64,000 bases of DNA from Diaporthe sp. PMI_573 (lineage: Eukaryota > Ascomycota > Sordariomycetes > Diaporthales > Diaporthaceae), in the NCBI GenBank assembly GCA_021399435.1, contig JAJTUP010000017.1, forward strand, positions 744,001 to 808,000. The letters run 5' to 3'. Positions 34,445-45,728 of the stretch are shown piece after piece (position 1 is the first letter of the stretch; every line of letters starts with the position of its first letter). A program made the position numbers and the translations under genes. Below the pieces are notes generated by a model. That model had not been told where the DNA came from, made no database searches, and saw only the letters and a list, made by a program, of their open reading frames with translations.

Positions 34445-36881
34445 TCATCTGGTGGGCGTGTACAGCCTGAAGTGCCCTGCTACAGAAACATATTTCTGCC
34501 CTTCAACAGGTGGCCCAAGTACTTCGTCTTCCGTTCCAAGGCCTAGGACGCCAGGACGCCCAAGCGTCGCGCTTCCCGAGTTTATCACACCCCATCTGAG
34601 CGGTTGCAAATGTCTGCGCGACCTCCAGACATCTTCCCACGCCGTGATCGCGCTTTGCTGCCCCTCGCAAGATCTCTGATCCCTAGTCCCTATTGTGTTT
34701 GTTGAGCAATATGCTGCTATTGCCGCCGAGTCGGTGCCTACGACCACAGAGTTCGGAGGCAAATACCGTATGCTCAGGAAGAGCGGGATTGATGCCGCGA
34801 CCGATGTGACAGCAAGTACGAGAATTGCTGCTCTCACGGAAATGCCGATGAAAATGGCCGCCTTTTCAATTTCAATTTCCGGGTGCCAAACTGAGACTTC
34901 TGGTGCAAGTCAAATTAGACTGTTGTCGATATTGCACTTGACGAGACACGAAATTATGAATCACTTACTTGCTATAACCAGCAAATAAAAACACTGCGTC
35001 AGGCCCCAGCCGATCACGGCCTTTAGGAGAATGAAGCTGAGACCCCAGACCCATGGAAACTGGAAGGCAGGGGTGCTTTCTTGCTGCTCTCTGTGGCGGA
35101 AGCTCACCTGCAATAGCTGGGCTTTGACGGCAAAGTCTGCCCAATATTTCCCCTGGAAAAGGCTCGAATACAAAGAACTAAAGCCGAAGTAACAAATTGA
35201 AACACCTAATTGTGGCGCGTTGACTATTAGGCAGTATACGGCTAACGTGAGTGTTCCATTGCTGGGGTCAAATGGACGGGAATTAGACGGGTTTCCGACG
35301 TTCACCATTGCGTTGCTCATGCTCTCTCCAAACGACTTGTCATCCCTGTAGTTATATCAGTCTCTTGCTCGGCTGGCCTGGAAGCTAAGGACTGGTTACT
35401 TACGTGATAATTCCCCACAATATTTCAACAATAGCGGACCCACCGAACACAAATATTCCTATCAGCACGCATGTCCAGATCCAGATCGTTGTGCTGACAG
35501 TCTGACCCCAGGTAGACCTAGTTCCTTTCCACTTGAAAACTGGCGTCCACCGAGTGACTGAAGGCTCTCCGCTATTCAAATTGCAGTCTGAAGTTAAGGC
35601 GCCGGGTATTTGGATGAAACTTTCACCGTCTTTCAAAAAGGCCTGCAAAGCATCCCCGAGACTCTGACATGTCTCCTTGTGCCAGCAGGAATAAGTCACC
35701 AGAACTGAGCAGATACATCCCAGAAAATTCCAAAACAGGGTGACCAGCAAGAAGAAATTCGATGCGTAGACTTTGCAGGGAGCCTGGTAAGGTTCCGAGA
35801 GACAGTACTTGACGCTGATGTTCTGGAAAGCAGCGCTTGTATTAAAGGTAGAACTTGGCGTATGAGTCCAACCTATATCCAACACTTCCCCAAAGTATGT
35901 GTCCACAAGGTCAGGAGTTTTCAAGTCTGAGTCGGTGGCATCGTCGTCATATGACTCTTTGCACGATGTAGACCACATTGATGCCTCCCCGCGATCCGAC
36001 TGGCGATCGACCTTGCAGTAGATGGCGAACGACCACAGAGAGTTTAGTAGCTCGGGCTTGTAATAACTGATGGATTCGCCGGTATATGCAGGGGGCCTGG
36101 TGTGGTTCCAAACCTCGGCGCCGGTCCATCCCTTTGCGTCAGCGTCGGGTCCCGCCTCCACAACGAGTAGGACGTTGCGGTGCCTTTGTAGGCCGTCGGG
36201 TTCCTGGGAGTAGGCGAGGGCACAGTCTTTGACTTCCAGCCTCTCCCACTCCATTGCTGCTGATTTGAGACTAGGCAAGATCTCATCAAATTGAGACTGG
36301 AGCTCAGTGGTTTGTTCAAAGGCGTTTTGACCGAGGAACGCAACGCCGGGATATGCGAAGTCCTGACCGGTTGTGAAAGCTTCACTGACTGCGAAGAGAG
36401 AGTATTCCGTCCGGCTGAAACAGACGAAAGCAATTGAATGGAACAACCATTGGATCGGGACCGCGAGGAAGATGAGCATTATCCATCCAAAGGTGCGCCA
36501 GGGCGATATTTGACGAACGTTCCTGATGGAGTGAACCGCAATGTCAAAGGACTGACCTTTTCTATGAGCATTGCGCAGGTCGTCGACGGTTGGTGACGAA
36601 ATGAGTCTCATAAAGAAGTCGAAAGAAACACTGATGCCTATCGCTACAAGGGCTAAAACGGCCTGCAAGACTCTGTTGATATTGATGGCGCGACTGCATT
36701 GTCCAGAGAACAGCTGGGTGATTCCGAAAACCCCGTCATGAGTGGAAAATACAATAAAAGATATGATCATTGAAAGACATATGATGGTTGATAGTGCGTG
36801 GAAACAGATAGCATTTTTGTGCCAATTTCGCGGGCGAAGCCCGCGAAGGATGGATATTGGACTATGACGAGTCTGCTCCAT
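34445..36881 (-). CDS. DUF6536-type fungal integral membrane protein
   Basis: Three exons: 36881-35404, 35345-34969 and 34899-34445, with introns of 58 and 69 nt; 769 residues. The N-terminal block matches the DUF6536 arrangement: helix, then FSGQCSRAININRVLQAVLAL (Cys-containing loop), a helix, SPTVDDLRNAHRKGQSFDIAV (the SAPTxxEVDxAHxxGxxLDIGV-like motif), ISPWRTFGWIMLIF and another helix. A large, cysteine-bearing extracellular-looking loop of about 230 residues follows, then several C-terminal helices. Function is unknown. The frame is intact across both junctions. The initiator ATG is the first after the in-frame stop-free leader; upstream in-frame sequence looks like untranslated region. 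Confidence 0.82.
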
Positions 36882-37727
36882 GGAAAATGATTGCACTGAT
36901 AGCTCTTTGGACCCGATTCGGGCAATGTAGCGTCCTAGACTCACTTGTGGATGATACTGGTCGGGCTGAGGGAGATGCGGCAACGCGATCTTATATTAAT
37001 CACGTACCCCGTTCCACTGCGCCAGAGCCAGCCGCCCACCCATGGTTTGCCGTCCGCCCACCCAACATTTACTGTCCGCCCACCCGGTACAAAAAACAGC
37101 TGCATACACCACTAGAAAGAAGGAATCTTTCCGACTAATCAGCAGAAGCTGTACCCTATAGTAGAGGGATAAGCTGTTTTCCTATTTAGGCGGTATTTAA
37201 AAATATAAAGAGTAAATTGACACTAGAGGGCTGAATTAAAGCGAGAAGGCCGAATTGAAACCAGAGGGCCGAATTGAAGCCAGAGGCTGCTGCAGCTAGA
37301 GGGCCAAATTGAAGCCAGGGGGCCGAATGGAAGCCAGGGGGCCGAATGGAAGCCAGGGGGCTGAATTAAAGCCAGAGGGCACTATAGCCAGAAGGCCAGA
37401 GGGCCAGAGGTCTAGAGGGCTGAACATCGCGTAACGACAAGGCAACTGAGAAATAGCTTGGGGGCGGCTACCAGCGTGGGGGCTGATCCCGCCGAGCCCA
37501 CCACATCCGCCCTGCTTTCCCTCGTTGACTTATGTTTTATAATACTCGGACAACCCATTCGCACTCACCCGTCTCTTCTTACCTTGAGACCTCGCATTCG
37601 CTGATTTCCCTCTCTGTTTTATGTCCCATTCCTTTCGCTCGCGCGCTCCTCATGGTAGCCTCGTCTATAACACGCTACCTACCAGCCTGGGCCCTGAAGG
37701 CGTGAGTTTTCTCCACTTTCACTGAAT
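36882..37727. other. Intergenic with repeats
   Basis: Holds three copies of a CCGCCCACCC-like motif (37031-37085) and the minisatellite at 37222-37420. No gene seen. Confidence 0.5.
37222..37420 (+). repeat. 19-bp minisatellite
   Basis: About ten degenerate copies of a 19-bp unit; two adjacent perfect copies read AGCCAGGGGGCCGAATGGA. Unit variants alternate GAATTGAAG and GAATTAAAG endings. The array lies in the promoter side of the gene at 37728 and is purine-rich on the plus strand. Confidence 0.8.
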
Positions 37728-38514
37728 ATGGAAACCCAGACTCAACCAGGTGTCCCGGTGAGGTCTTCTGCGGGACATCTGAGCACGTCAAACCCACAAC
37801 AGCTGTTCCAAGCCCCGGAGCTGCCTGGTGCGAGGCCGATTACGATCAGCCAGCGGGGTGCTATTGCTAAACTAACGTGTAGACTTTTTGACCTCGTCGT
37901 TGTGATTGTTGCACTGGTATCAATGGGGTATTATGACATGTATTGGAATGGTCTTCTTTACATGCCCCTCGTAGGTTCTCGGCCCCATTTCCTAATCGTG
38001 CCCTGTTTTTACAGTATAAGCTATTTAATTGCAGGACATACAGAGGTAAATAATATTATAATAGGGCATCCCATCCATCGTATGGCACCTGGCCCAATAT
38101 ATCACCCTTGCCTGCCACAAAGATAGGCGCTCAATCTGCCTAGGCGCGAATGTGGGCGTGCATTTGACCTTATGGCTCCTCGCGATTCCAGTGGTGGTGA
38201 TGTTATGTAGAGAAGTCTTAGCCCTCGGAGAATTCGAGTCAGAGGTCGGAGTAACGTTCTTGGGTACAGACAAGATTCTCATAGGCTGTAGTGCTGCGCA
38301 GCTCATCTTGCACTTCGTCCTCTTCATTATGGCCTGCATTGAGACGGACTGCAGGAGAAGGCACGGAACAAAGATAGTGTACCTAGTGGCCGTGCCAGGC
38401 CCGGCTGACGGACGCATGTACTACAACCCTCCCGCCCAGCCGCCGCAGGGAATCATGGAGTCGGTGCCCGGTCCCCAGGACTCTGGTCACCATCAGTCGG
38501 GGAATGCCGTCTGA
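37728..38514 (+). CDS. Four-TM membrane protein, unknown function
   Basis: Two exons: 37728-37970 and 38065-38514, with a 94-nt intron (GTAGGT to ATAATAG) in phase 0; 230 residues. The four predicted helices are LFDLVVVIVALVSMG, IPSIVWHLAQYITLA, VGVHLTLWLLAIPVVVML and LIGCSAAQLILHFVLFIMAC. A short charged loop (CHKDRRSICLGA) follows helix 2, and a Pro/Gln-rich tail ends the protein. The topology is like MARVEL-type fungal membrane proteins, but I cannot confirm the family. An alternative acceptor would truncate helix 2, and only the chosen one keeps WHLAQYITLA in frame. Confidence 0.65.
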
Positions 38515-39188
38515 CGATAGTTCTGTGCTTGACTATCGCCAGCGCATATGCGAGACTAGCAACCTTTGATGCGATGAAGAAGGGCACAAACGTATGCCCA
38601 ACACTGTCGGCTGGTGGGACTCTGCACAACTGTGGTGTATCTCTTTGGTAGAAAAGTGGGCTATTGGTACTCGAATGCTCGAGATGTCTGAAAATGTCAG
38701 CGGTCAAGTCGTATTTTATCTGCTAGCAGAAGGTTAGAAATAATTTCGTCTTCGTTTCCTTTCTTGCTGCCTGAGGCCTTTTGCTCCCATGCTAGTGCAA
38801 GCCTCTGGGTGAGAAGTGCAATGGGCAAATTGTGGACGCACTACAGGACCACCGAACAAGGGGAGAAAGAAGCAGGTAGTCTGCACTGCTCAGTCAAATG
38901 GAAGGCAGTTGGGCGGCTGAACCTACCTAGGTACCTAGGTATCTAGGTAGGTAGGTAGGTACTACTGTCTCCGTTTTCTTCTGTAGCTTCCCCAGGCCCT
39001 TTCCTACCAACCTTGGGAAGCCAACACAAGCTCTGATCTGCGCCGCGCCTTCCTCTTGGGCGACTCATCCAAGCAAGTCCCACAATCACGACAACAAACC
39101 AAGTTCCTTCAAACCAACTTCACTTTCTCATCACCTCGTTCGGCCCGTTCGATCGAACCCAGCATTGGCGACCCCAAGCAACATCATC
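38515..39188. other. Intergenic with CCTAGGTA microsatellite
   Basis: The stretch 38924-38964 is made of CCTAGGTA/TAGG units, common in Sordariomycete genomes. No gene. Confidence 0.5.
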
Positions 39189-41482
39189 ATGGACGACGAT
39201 ACGGGGCTCATGCTCGAGCCCAGCTGGCGCAACAGAAAGAGCTGCTGGAGAAGGCGAAGTCTCGAGCGGGTCAGAAGCCCACCCAGACCATGCGCCGCTC
39301 ACGCGCGCAGCTCGAGCAGGACTTTGTTGCTGCGGTAAACTCCTGCTGTTCCATTGAACGCGCTTGATCGCTTGATATTGACTGGACTTCATTTGTACAG
39401 GGTCTCGACGCCCAGACGCGGACACTGATGAACAAAGGCCACGTCAGGACGACATTCATCGGTGAAGCCTACCCACCCTCAGTCGAGCCCATATCTAGTC
39501 TCACGACCATTCTGCTGCACGACCTGCTGCTGGAGACACACCACAGAGGACGTGTCCTCATCGTCAAGACTTTTGGTGACCCCATCCGCAAGTCGGGCAT
39601 CCACAATGCCATCGAAGATGTCCAAGGCAGTGTTGATCGGCTCTCGGTCTACAATCTCCCCTCCAGAACCCCACTGGACAGAGTCTTGCCCAAATCGGCC
39701 GTTATCGCGGTCAAGGAGCCGTATTTCAAGGCTACGGTCGACGACGGCGTTATGGTGCGGGTAGATCACCCCTCTGACGCTGTTTTACTGGAGCCTCACG
39801 ACTCTTCGGTTCCGCCTCAGTGGCAGACAAGCCTGAAGGCCACTATGACTGGGTCGCAATTGAAAGAGGTGGGAAACACGGCATTCAAACAAGGCGACTG
39901 GTAGGAGGCTAGAAAGCTCTACAGCGAGGCATTAGCCAAGACCGACAACAACACCGACTTGCGTCTGACTCTTCTTCGAAACCGAGCTCAAGTCCATTTC
40001 AATCTTGGCCAGTACGAATTTGCTTCGGAAGATGCCATTGCAGCTGTCATTGCCGGAGATAACATCTCGCACCAAGCCAAGACGTTGAACGTGAAATCGT
40101 ACTTCCACGCGAGTCGGGCTCAGTACCAGCTGGGCAACTTTTCCTTGGCCAATGAGTATCTCGAACAAGCTCTGGGCCTGATCCCCACGAAAAAGGCAGT
40201 CACGGTTGAATTGGAGCGTACTAAACGGCGGCTTCGGGAACAGGAGACCGGCGACTTCAATTTCACTGCAATGGCGCAATCTGCCACCGCGTCCCACCGG
40301 AGGCTCGACCATGCTACGTTCACGAACAAGACGAAAGTCGCTCCAGCTGGCAGTAGAGGCCGAGGACTGTTCGCAACAGAGACCATCAAGAGAGGAAGTA
40401 TTGTCATGGTCGAGAAAGCATTCTGTGTGGTCTTCGGGGATGAGCTCGGGAAGGATTGCTCCACCCTGATCAACATCAATACGGATCGCACCGAGTTTGG
40501 AGCACATGCCGAGTGCTTGTATGAAACTACCGACAAGATGAGGCACAATCCTCACCAGGCTTCCAAAGTTTTGGACCTTTTCGATCGGGGAAGTTTCGAG
40601 GGGAAGACAGTCAGCCGAGTTGACGGTACTGTCGTACTCAATGTCTTTCAGGTTCACGCTATTACAGAACTGAATTCGTTCAAATGTCCAAGCATTCGAT
40701 TCGACTTTTGGTGCAAAGGAGAGGATGGCAAAGGATCCACTGGAATTTGGGTACACGCCTCATACATCAATCACTCCTGCCTCCCTAATGCCCGTGGCGC
40801 ATTCATCGGCGACATGATGATCGTGCGTGCTACGGACGACATCCAGGTTGGCGAAAAGATCTTCACCTCGTACGTGCCAGCCACGAGGGCATTTCCAGAG
40901 CGAAAGGAGAGCCTTTCCACCTCGTGGGAATTTCGGTGTGGTTGCCCACTCTGCTGCCTCGAGGGACAACTGCCAGCTTCCGTCTTCACAGACAGAGCGC
41001 GGCTGGTGCAGGAGGCTAAGGATTTTATTGCCGCCAACCCAAGCTACCTAGGCCAGCCTGTCGGCACAGCCAAACTCGCCAAGGCACAAGACATCCTGAG
41101 GCGCCTCCAGGCGACATATGACAAGGACATATATGATACATTGCCTCGTTTGGATTGTGTATCTATCGATACCTACCTGGTCCATGCCGATCTTTTTGCC
41201 TTTGACTTGAGGGCAGTGCAGCCACCATCGCTGGCTATTGCCAGCACAAGTCGCTTGCTACAAGACCTGGGATGTAGATTAAAGGTCAATGGCTCAGAGG
41301 CGTCAATCGACAGAAGGAATGGAGCTGTATGCCGTGATGTGGTGCACGCTGCTATCTATGGTAAAATGGCATGGAACCTGGCTGACAAGCCTCAGGTCGG
41401 AATGGTGCTTCTTGAGCTTGCCAAGGATTTGTACCCCGCGCTCAACGGGAACATGGTCGGGTTCGACGAGCACTTTTGGTAA
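39189..41482 (+). pseudogene. TPR-SET domain protein (SMYD-like methyltransferase), interrupted
   Basis: The main frame is 39290-39334 joined to 39401-41482 over a 66-nt intron. An N-terminal regulatory part has HHRGRVLIVKTFGDP and VIAVKEPYFK. TPR helices follow (SQLKEVGNTAFKQGDW, then EARKLYSEAL). Next is a SET domain (GSRGRGLFATETIKRGSIV; NHSCLPN; post-SET CGCPLCC). Between TPR residues W and EARKLY an in-frame TAG lies at 39902-39904; the same frame is open on both sides and no intron fits. The likely original start ATG 39189 (MDDDTGLML) is in another frame from the conserved QLAQQKELLEK helix, suggesting a second, N-terminal frameshift. A shorter start at ATG 39290 would avoid it. The intact C-terminal part alone could still encode the SET domain. 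Confidence 0.82.
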
Positions 41483-42067
41483 TCTGTAAATGCACCACTT
41501 CTCACTCTGGTGAGCCATACCCAGAGTAAGCTGTTGCATCTGTTTACTGGAGGGTCTTCGAGATGAAAGGCTCGCACATTACTTCGTTTTAGGTGGTTTG
41601 AAGGGAACAAGGCGATGGGAAAAGTTTGAGGTGCCGTCAAAGGAGGACTATGAGCAGACATACAAAGCCATTATTGACCTTGTGCACGAGCTTAGGGCTG
41701 AAGAGCAGTCGGAAGGCTGAGCAGACAGCAGACAGACCAATAAACAGTTGATAAAAAAACACAGTATGGCCGAAGCCACTTCGTTTTAGACCGTTGTCAT
41801 AAAAGAAATGCCAGAATGACCATTGCTGTACTTTTGTGCCTCTGGAACGATGTATGACATGGTTTCGCGTCTTGGTACGGTGTAGCTTCACGGACCCAAC
41901 CTTTGGCAACGGAAAATGGAGTTCCGCCTCAACCCCACCGCGAGACGCCACGGCAATCATCTAGTCAAGAATAGCGCCCGGTTGTTGAGCTCTCTATCGT
42001 GAAAAGGAGCTAAGAGACACGCCGGGCAACCTCCGCGCGCTAGCTGTGATCCATTTGGCGCAGATGT
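41483..42067. other. Intergenic between convergent genes
   Basis: No gene recognised. Confidence 0.45.
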
Positions 42068-45046
42068 TCAGGGGACCGTGAACGCGGCCCCGTCCTCCCC
42101 ATCGAGCATGCCGGGAACCGCACCGTCCAACGCCTCTGTAGTCGACTCTACCCCAGCCAGCAGGTCCGGGTCTATCTCCGCCCAGTTGAGGAAATGCCAA
42201 GCGTCGTACATATCACCGCCCTCTCTCGGAAAATTGTTCAACGACGATGCACTGTTGTCCGCAGTCGTCCTGTAGGTCTCGAAATTGGTAGGCGTGGTGA
42301 AGCGGGGCGGATTGGACGGGTCAAAGACGGACGAGGAACCCCGCCTCTTGGCCAGCCTCGAGCCGCTGCCGCCCTCCTCCTCCGCCTCCTGGCCGCCCGG
42401 CCCCTGGGCGGCCAGGCGCGCCCTCTTCTGGCCGCCGCTGGCCGCGCTCCGCACGGCCGCGAGCTTTTGCCACTCCCGCTTGACGAGGATGACGACGTCC
42501 AGCGCGCGGGTGGCGTTCCCGTAGCACTCGCCTATCTCGCCCAGCGCCTGGCAGCAGAACTGCAGGTCGTCGAGGGCCTCCTGTGACTCGCCGTGCGGGC
42601 TGCACGTGCACGCGTTGTAGACGTGGACCAGGGAGGCCGTGAAGATGAGGTGCACGATCTGCACGTTTGTGTACTTTAGTGAGTATTGCTCTCGGTAGCA
42701 CCGTAGCACGTCTGCCATGTTGTGTGCGGCTGAGATGCACTCTGCTCGCACTGATGCGACGGCGACGCGGTCGTCTTGGGATGGCATTGCCTGGGTTAGA
42801 CGTAGGAGGTCGCGGGAGAAGTACGGCCGTAGGAGGAATATGAGTACGGCGTAGAATTGCATACTGATGGAAAGGGTCAGTATGTACCGGAAAGTACAGG
42901 AAAAGAGATAAGATGCACGTACTGTAATTGCATCACATGTGGAAGATACAGAGAATCCGTCTTTAGTGGGTCAATGTGCAATCTGGGATGCAGGCCATCT
43001 TTCCAAGACACGAATTCCTGACGCATCTCGTGCAGGAAGCGGACTAGATCGTCCACTCCTACCTTGCGTCCAGCGTATCTTTTTCAAGGTTAACATCAAG
43101 TGCCTCGGGTCTGCAGTGGTGTGAGCTCACAATGTCCTGTTGATCCGCCTCATAAACTCACAAAGAGTGATATTAGCATCTGTACAGGACTCTAGTGGAT
43201 CCAACAAGCCGGTGTTGGTAAGCCGATCGTTCGAGTTGGTGAGGGGATAGGGCTTCCAGATCTTGCGCCTGATATCGTCGAGCTCCTTCAAAGGCCGCGA
43301 CACGGAAATATCGCGTATGCTAATGCCCCATGGCCTGCCTACGTACATGCTCCACATGCTATCATCTGATTAGTCTCAGTCTCGAACATGAGGAGAGTTT
43401 CATACTTGTCGTGAATAAAGACGCCCCAAAATGTGGTCCTGCGTACGTCGAAGTCCCTTTGACTCAGCATGCCATTGCGGTATTCCTCTATAACGTCAAG
43501 GTGGAGCCCTAGGTCAGCACTGAGTCGCACAGCCATGCCTAGATATCTCATTAGTGCCGTGGTATTTTCTCGTAGATATTGGCCATCCTACCGCTGTATA
43601 ACCATCCTCGAGCATCCCGAGTGAAGGCTGCCTCAGTAGCACTCATGATGACCAGTGCCTGGACAGTGGCCACACTAGGGCTGTCCATCTCAACATCGAG
43701 GAGGGCCTTGGCTCTGGCCGAAAAGAACTCGGGGCTTGGTATTTGCCCAGCTTCTCGTTCCCCAGTGGCGAGACTTGCCCCGATTGCACAACTGCTCGCG
43801 GTAATCAGTACAAACCCGCCGAGGATGACGAGGACATGATAATACTTGCATGGCGCTGTTCAGGGTCTCAGAGTAATACGGCGTATTCGTATGTCCAAAC
43901 TTCCATTTTTGCCTTTCCAGGAAAAAGATCTCTTCATCCACAACGTGTATTGAGGGATCCTCCCAGGCGAAATACAACTCTGCCAGGTGGCGCTCGACAT
44001 CCGGGGCAATGGGGTGGTCCAGCCCGGCCCGGGCCAAGACCTGTGTGCCTTCCGTTGCGACGTGCCGGATGGTAGATCGCGACAAGGAGTGAAGGCCGGC
44101 ATGGTAGAGGTGAAGATTGGAGGTTGGACCGTAGTAGCGGAGCTGGCCGTCTTCTGCAATCTGGAGTGACCCCATTCGTGCTGAGAGCGAGTTGGTTATG
44201 TTGTCTGGATCGGCCGGCTCTGGCTGACTGATTGCTGCATAATTAGTCAATCTGGGACTGGGAGAAGAGTCTACATTCAGAGGCATTGCATCTTCGAAGG
44301 TTCTATTTGTTCCGAAACTGTCGGTGTTGGTGGGGGCCTCTGCAGGGCGTACGAGCGCATCGCCAGGCTGGGCCGGGATATGCTCATTTGCTGGGCAAGT
44401 ATTTGAGATGGCGGATAAGGAAATACTGTCTTTGGTTATAGTTGATGAGTTTGTTCTTGGCTCCTCAGGTTCATGAATGCGGCCCAAGGGGGCTGTGGGG
44501 TCATCCGTTGTGACCGGAGAAGTGCCACTGCTGCGGCTGGATGAGACGCTCCTGGCCGAATATCTTCGCGCTCGTTTTGGGTCACGATGTACATCGTCAT
44601 CTGGTGTCTGCGGTGGAAGCTCAATGTTATGTGCTTGTAACGCCTTCTCGAGCTGTGAAAGCCGGGCACGCAGAGCATTTGTTGCTCTTCCTGGTGTTCT
44701 TTTGCATGACATCAGCCGACCTTCCCACACAACTCCAAAGTTCTTCATGGTTCATACCTCCGCTTGTCGTCGGCGGCATTGTAGATGCAAGCCTGGTTGC
44801 TCAGTTGACAATGGGCGCAAGGTGTCTCGCCGTTACACTGAGAAATCCCGGATCAGCACTCAAACAGGAAGCAAAAGTGTGTGGGGATACTTGGACATAA
44901 CGTCTGGGAACCGACCTTGATCTTCCTACAGCACGGGTTCTTGTGAGTAAAAAGCCGCGCCCGAGCCGAGACCAATACTAAACTGACCTTCGGCGGCAGT
45001 GGGTGCAAGCAGTCGTTACATGCTTCTTTCCTTCCTTTCCGTCCAT
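42068..45046 (-). CDS. Zn2Cys6 transcription factor with fungal-specific TF domain
   Basis: Nine exons: 45046-44988, 44925-44916, 44837-44758, 44686-43850, 43791-43592, 43538-43406, 43358-43131, 43078-42923 and 42863-42068; 832 residues with all phases consistent. The zinc cluster reads ACTHCRRRKIKC...CAHC...C and is built over exons 1-3, with exon 2 only 10 nt long. A basic linker and coiled segment (LRARLSQLEKALQ) follow. The middle homology region carries YFAWEDPSIHVVDEE, RGWLYSGMAVRLSADLGLH and YVGRPWGISIRDI. Intron 4 is GC-AG type (donor GCAAGT). It is likely a nuclear regulator of the adjacent transporter/BVMO genes; that role is inferred from position only. Confidence 0.88.
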
Positions 45047-45728
45047 GGTTGCGGGTGTATTGTTCGCGGCGGTCTAATCGGTTCCGAACTCAAAGGTGTG
45101 TTCAGGGTACAGACGGTACCAGGATCCACATTGAGCCCCGGGGTGGTAGAGATGTCTGCAGCGGAAATACAGGCCACGGGATAAGTATATTTCCATGCAA
45201 CTGCGGGGAAAGCCACTCAAGTACGTTAGTGTATAATATGGAGACTCGGGGATCTACAGTGGTGGATCTGAGAATCTGGGGTACATGCATGCATGCTGGG
45301 GTCTCCCAGACGCCAGATCGGCCTATCAGAATCGATGACGACTTCCGGATTTGCAGAGTGGCCGATATGCTTGGTCGACTTGTTGATCAGAAATCGGTTG
45401 CTCTTGGAATGAGTTGGCTAAATAACGGCCCTGTTGTGTGTATAGTACCAAAGTCGTCGTAACTTGCTTCTATTACTCTGACTGTCTCACTGTCCATAGA
45501 CCTGAGCGAAATCAAAGGCCCACTGTGGTGCTCCGTTGTTATGCGTAAAAGGAGGATCCACTGATCATGAACATTGCACACAGCTTGGCAAACCGTTTTA
45601 TTCAACACCTACACTAGGCTCAGAAGCATGCCGAGAATAAACCCCCCCAATCAATTTAATCTGGAATTGAACTACACTCCACCAGTCTCGAATTTTCGCA
45701 TCATCGATTTCCGCATACCACGGTGCTC
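45047..45728. other. Intergenic, tandem minus-strand genes
   Basis: Promoter side of the regulator and 3' side of the sugar porter. A 137-residue plus-strand ORF at 45049-45462 has no motif and is not called. Confidence 0.4.

Noticed and set aside
37222..37420. CRISPR-like array
   Set aside because: Units are directly adjacent, degenerate and without spacers; the host is a fungus.
45049..45462. 137-residue plus-strand ORF
   Set aside because: No motif, overlaps the promoter of the regulator, composition random.
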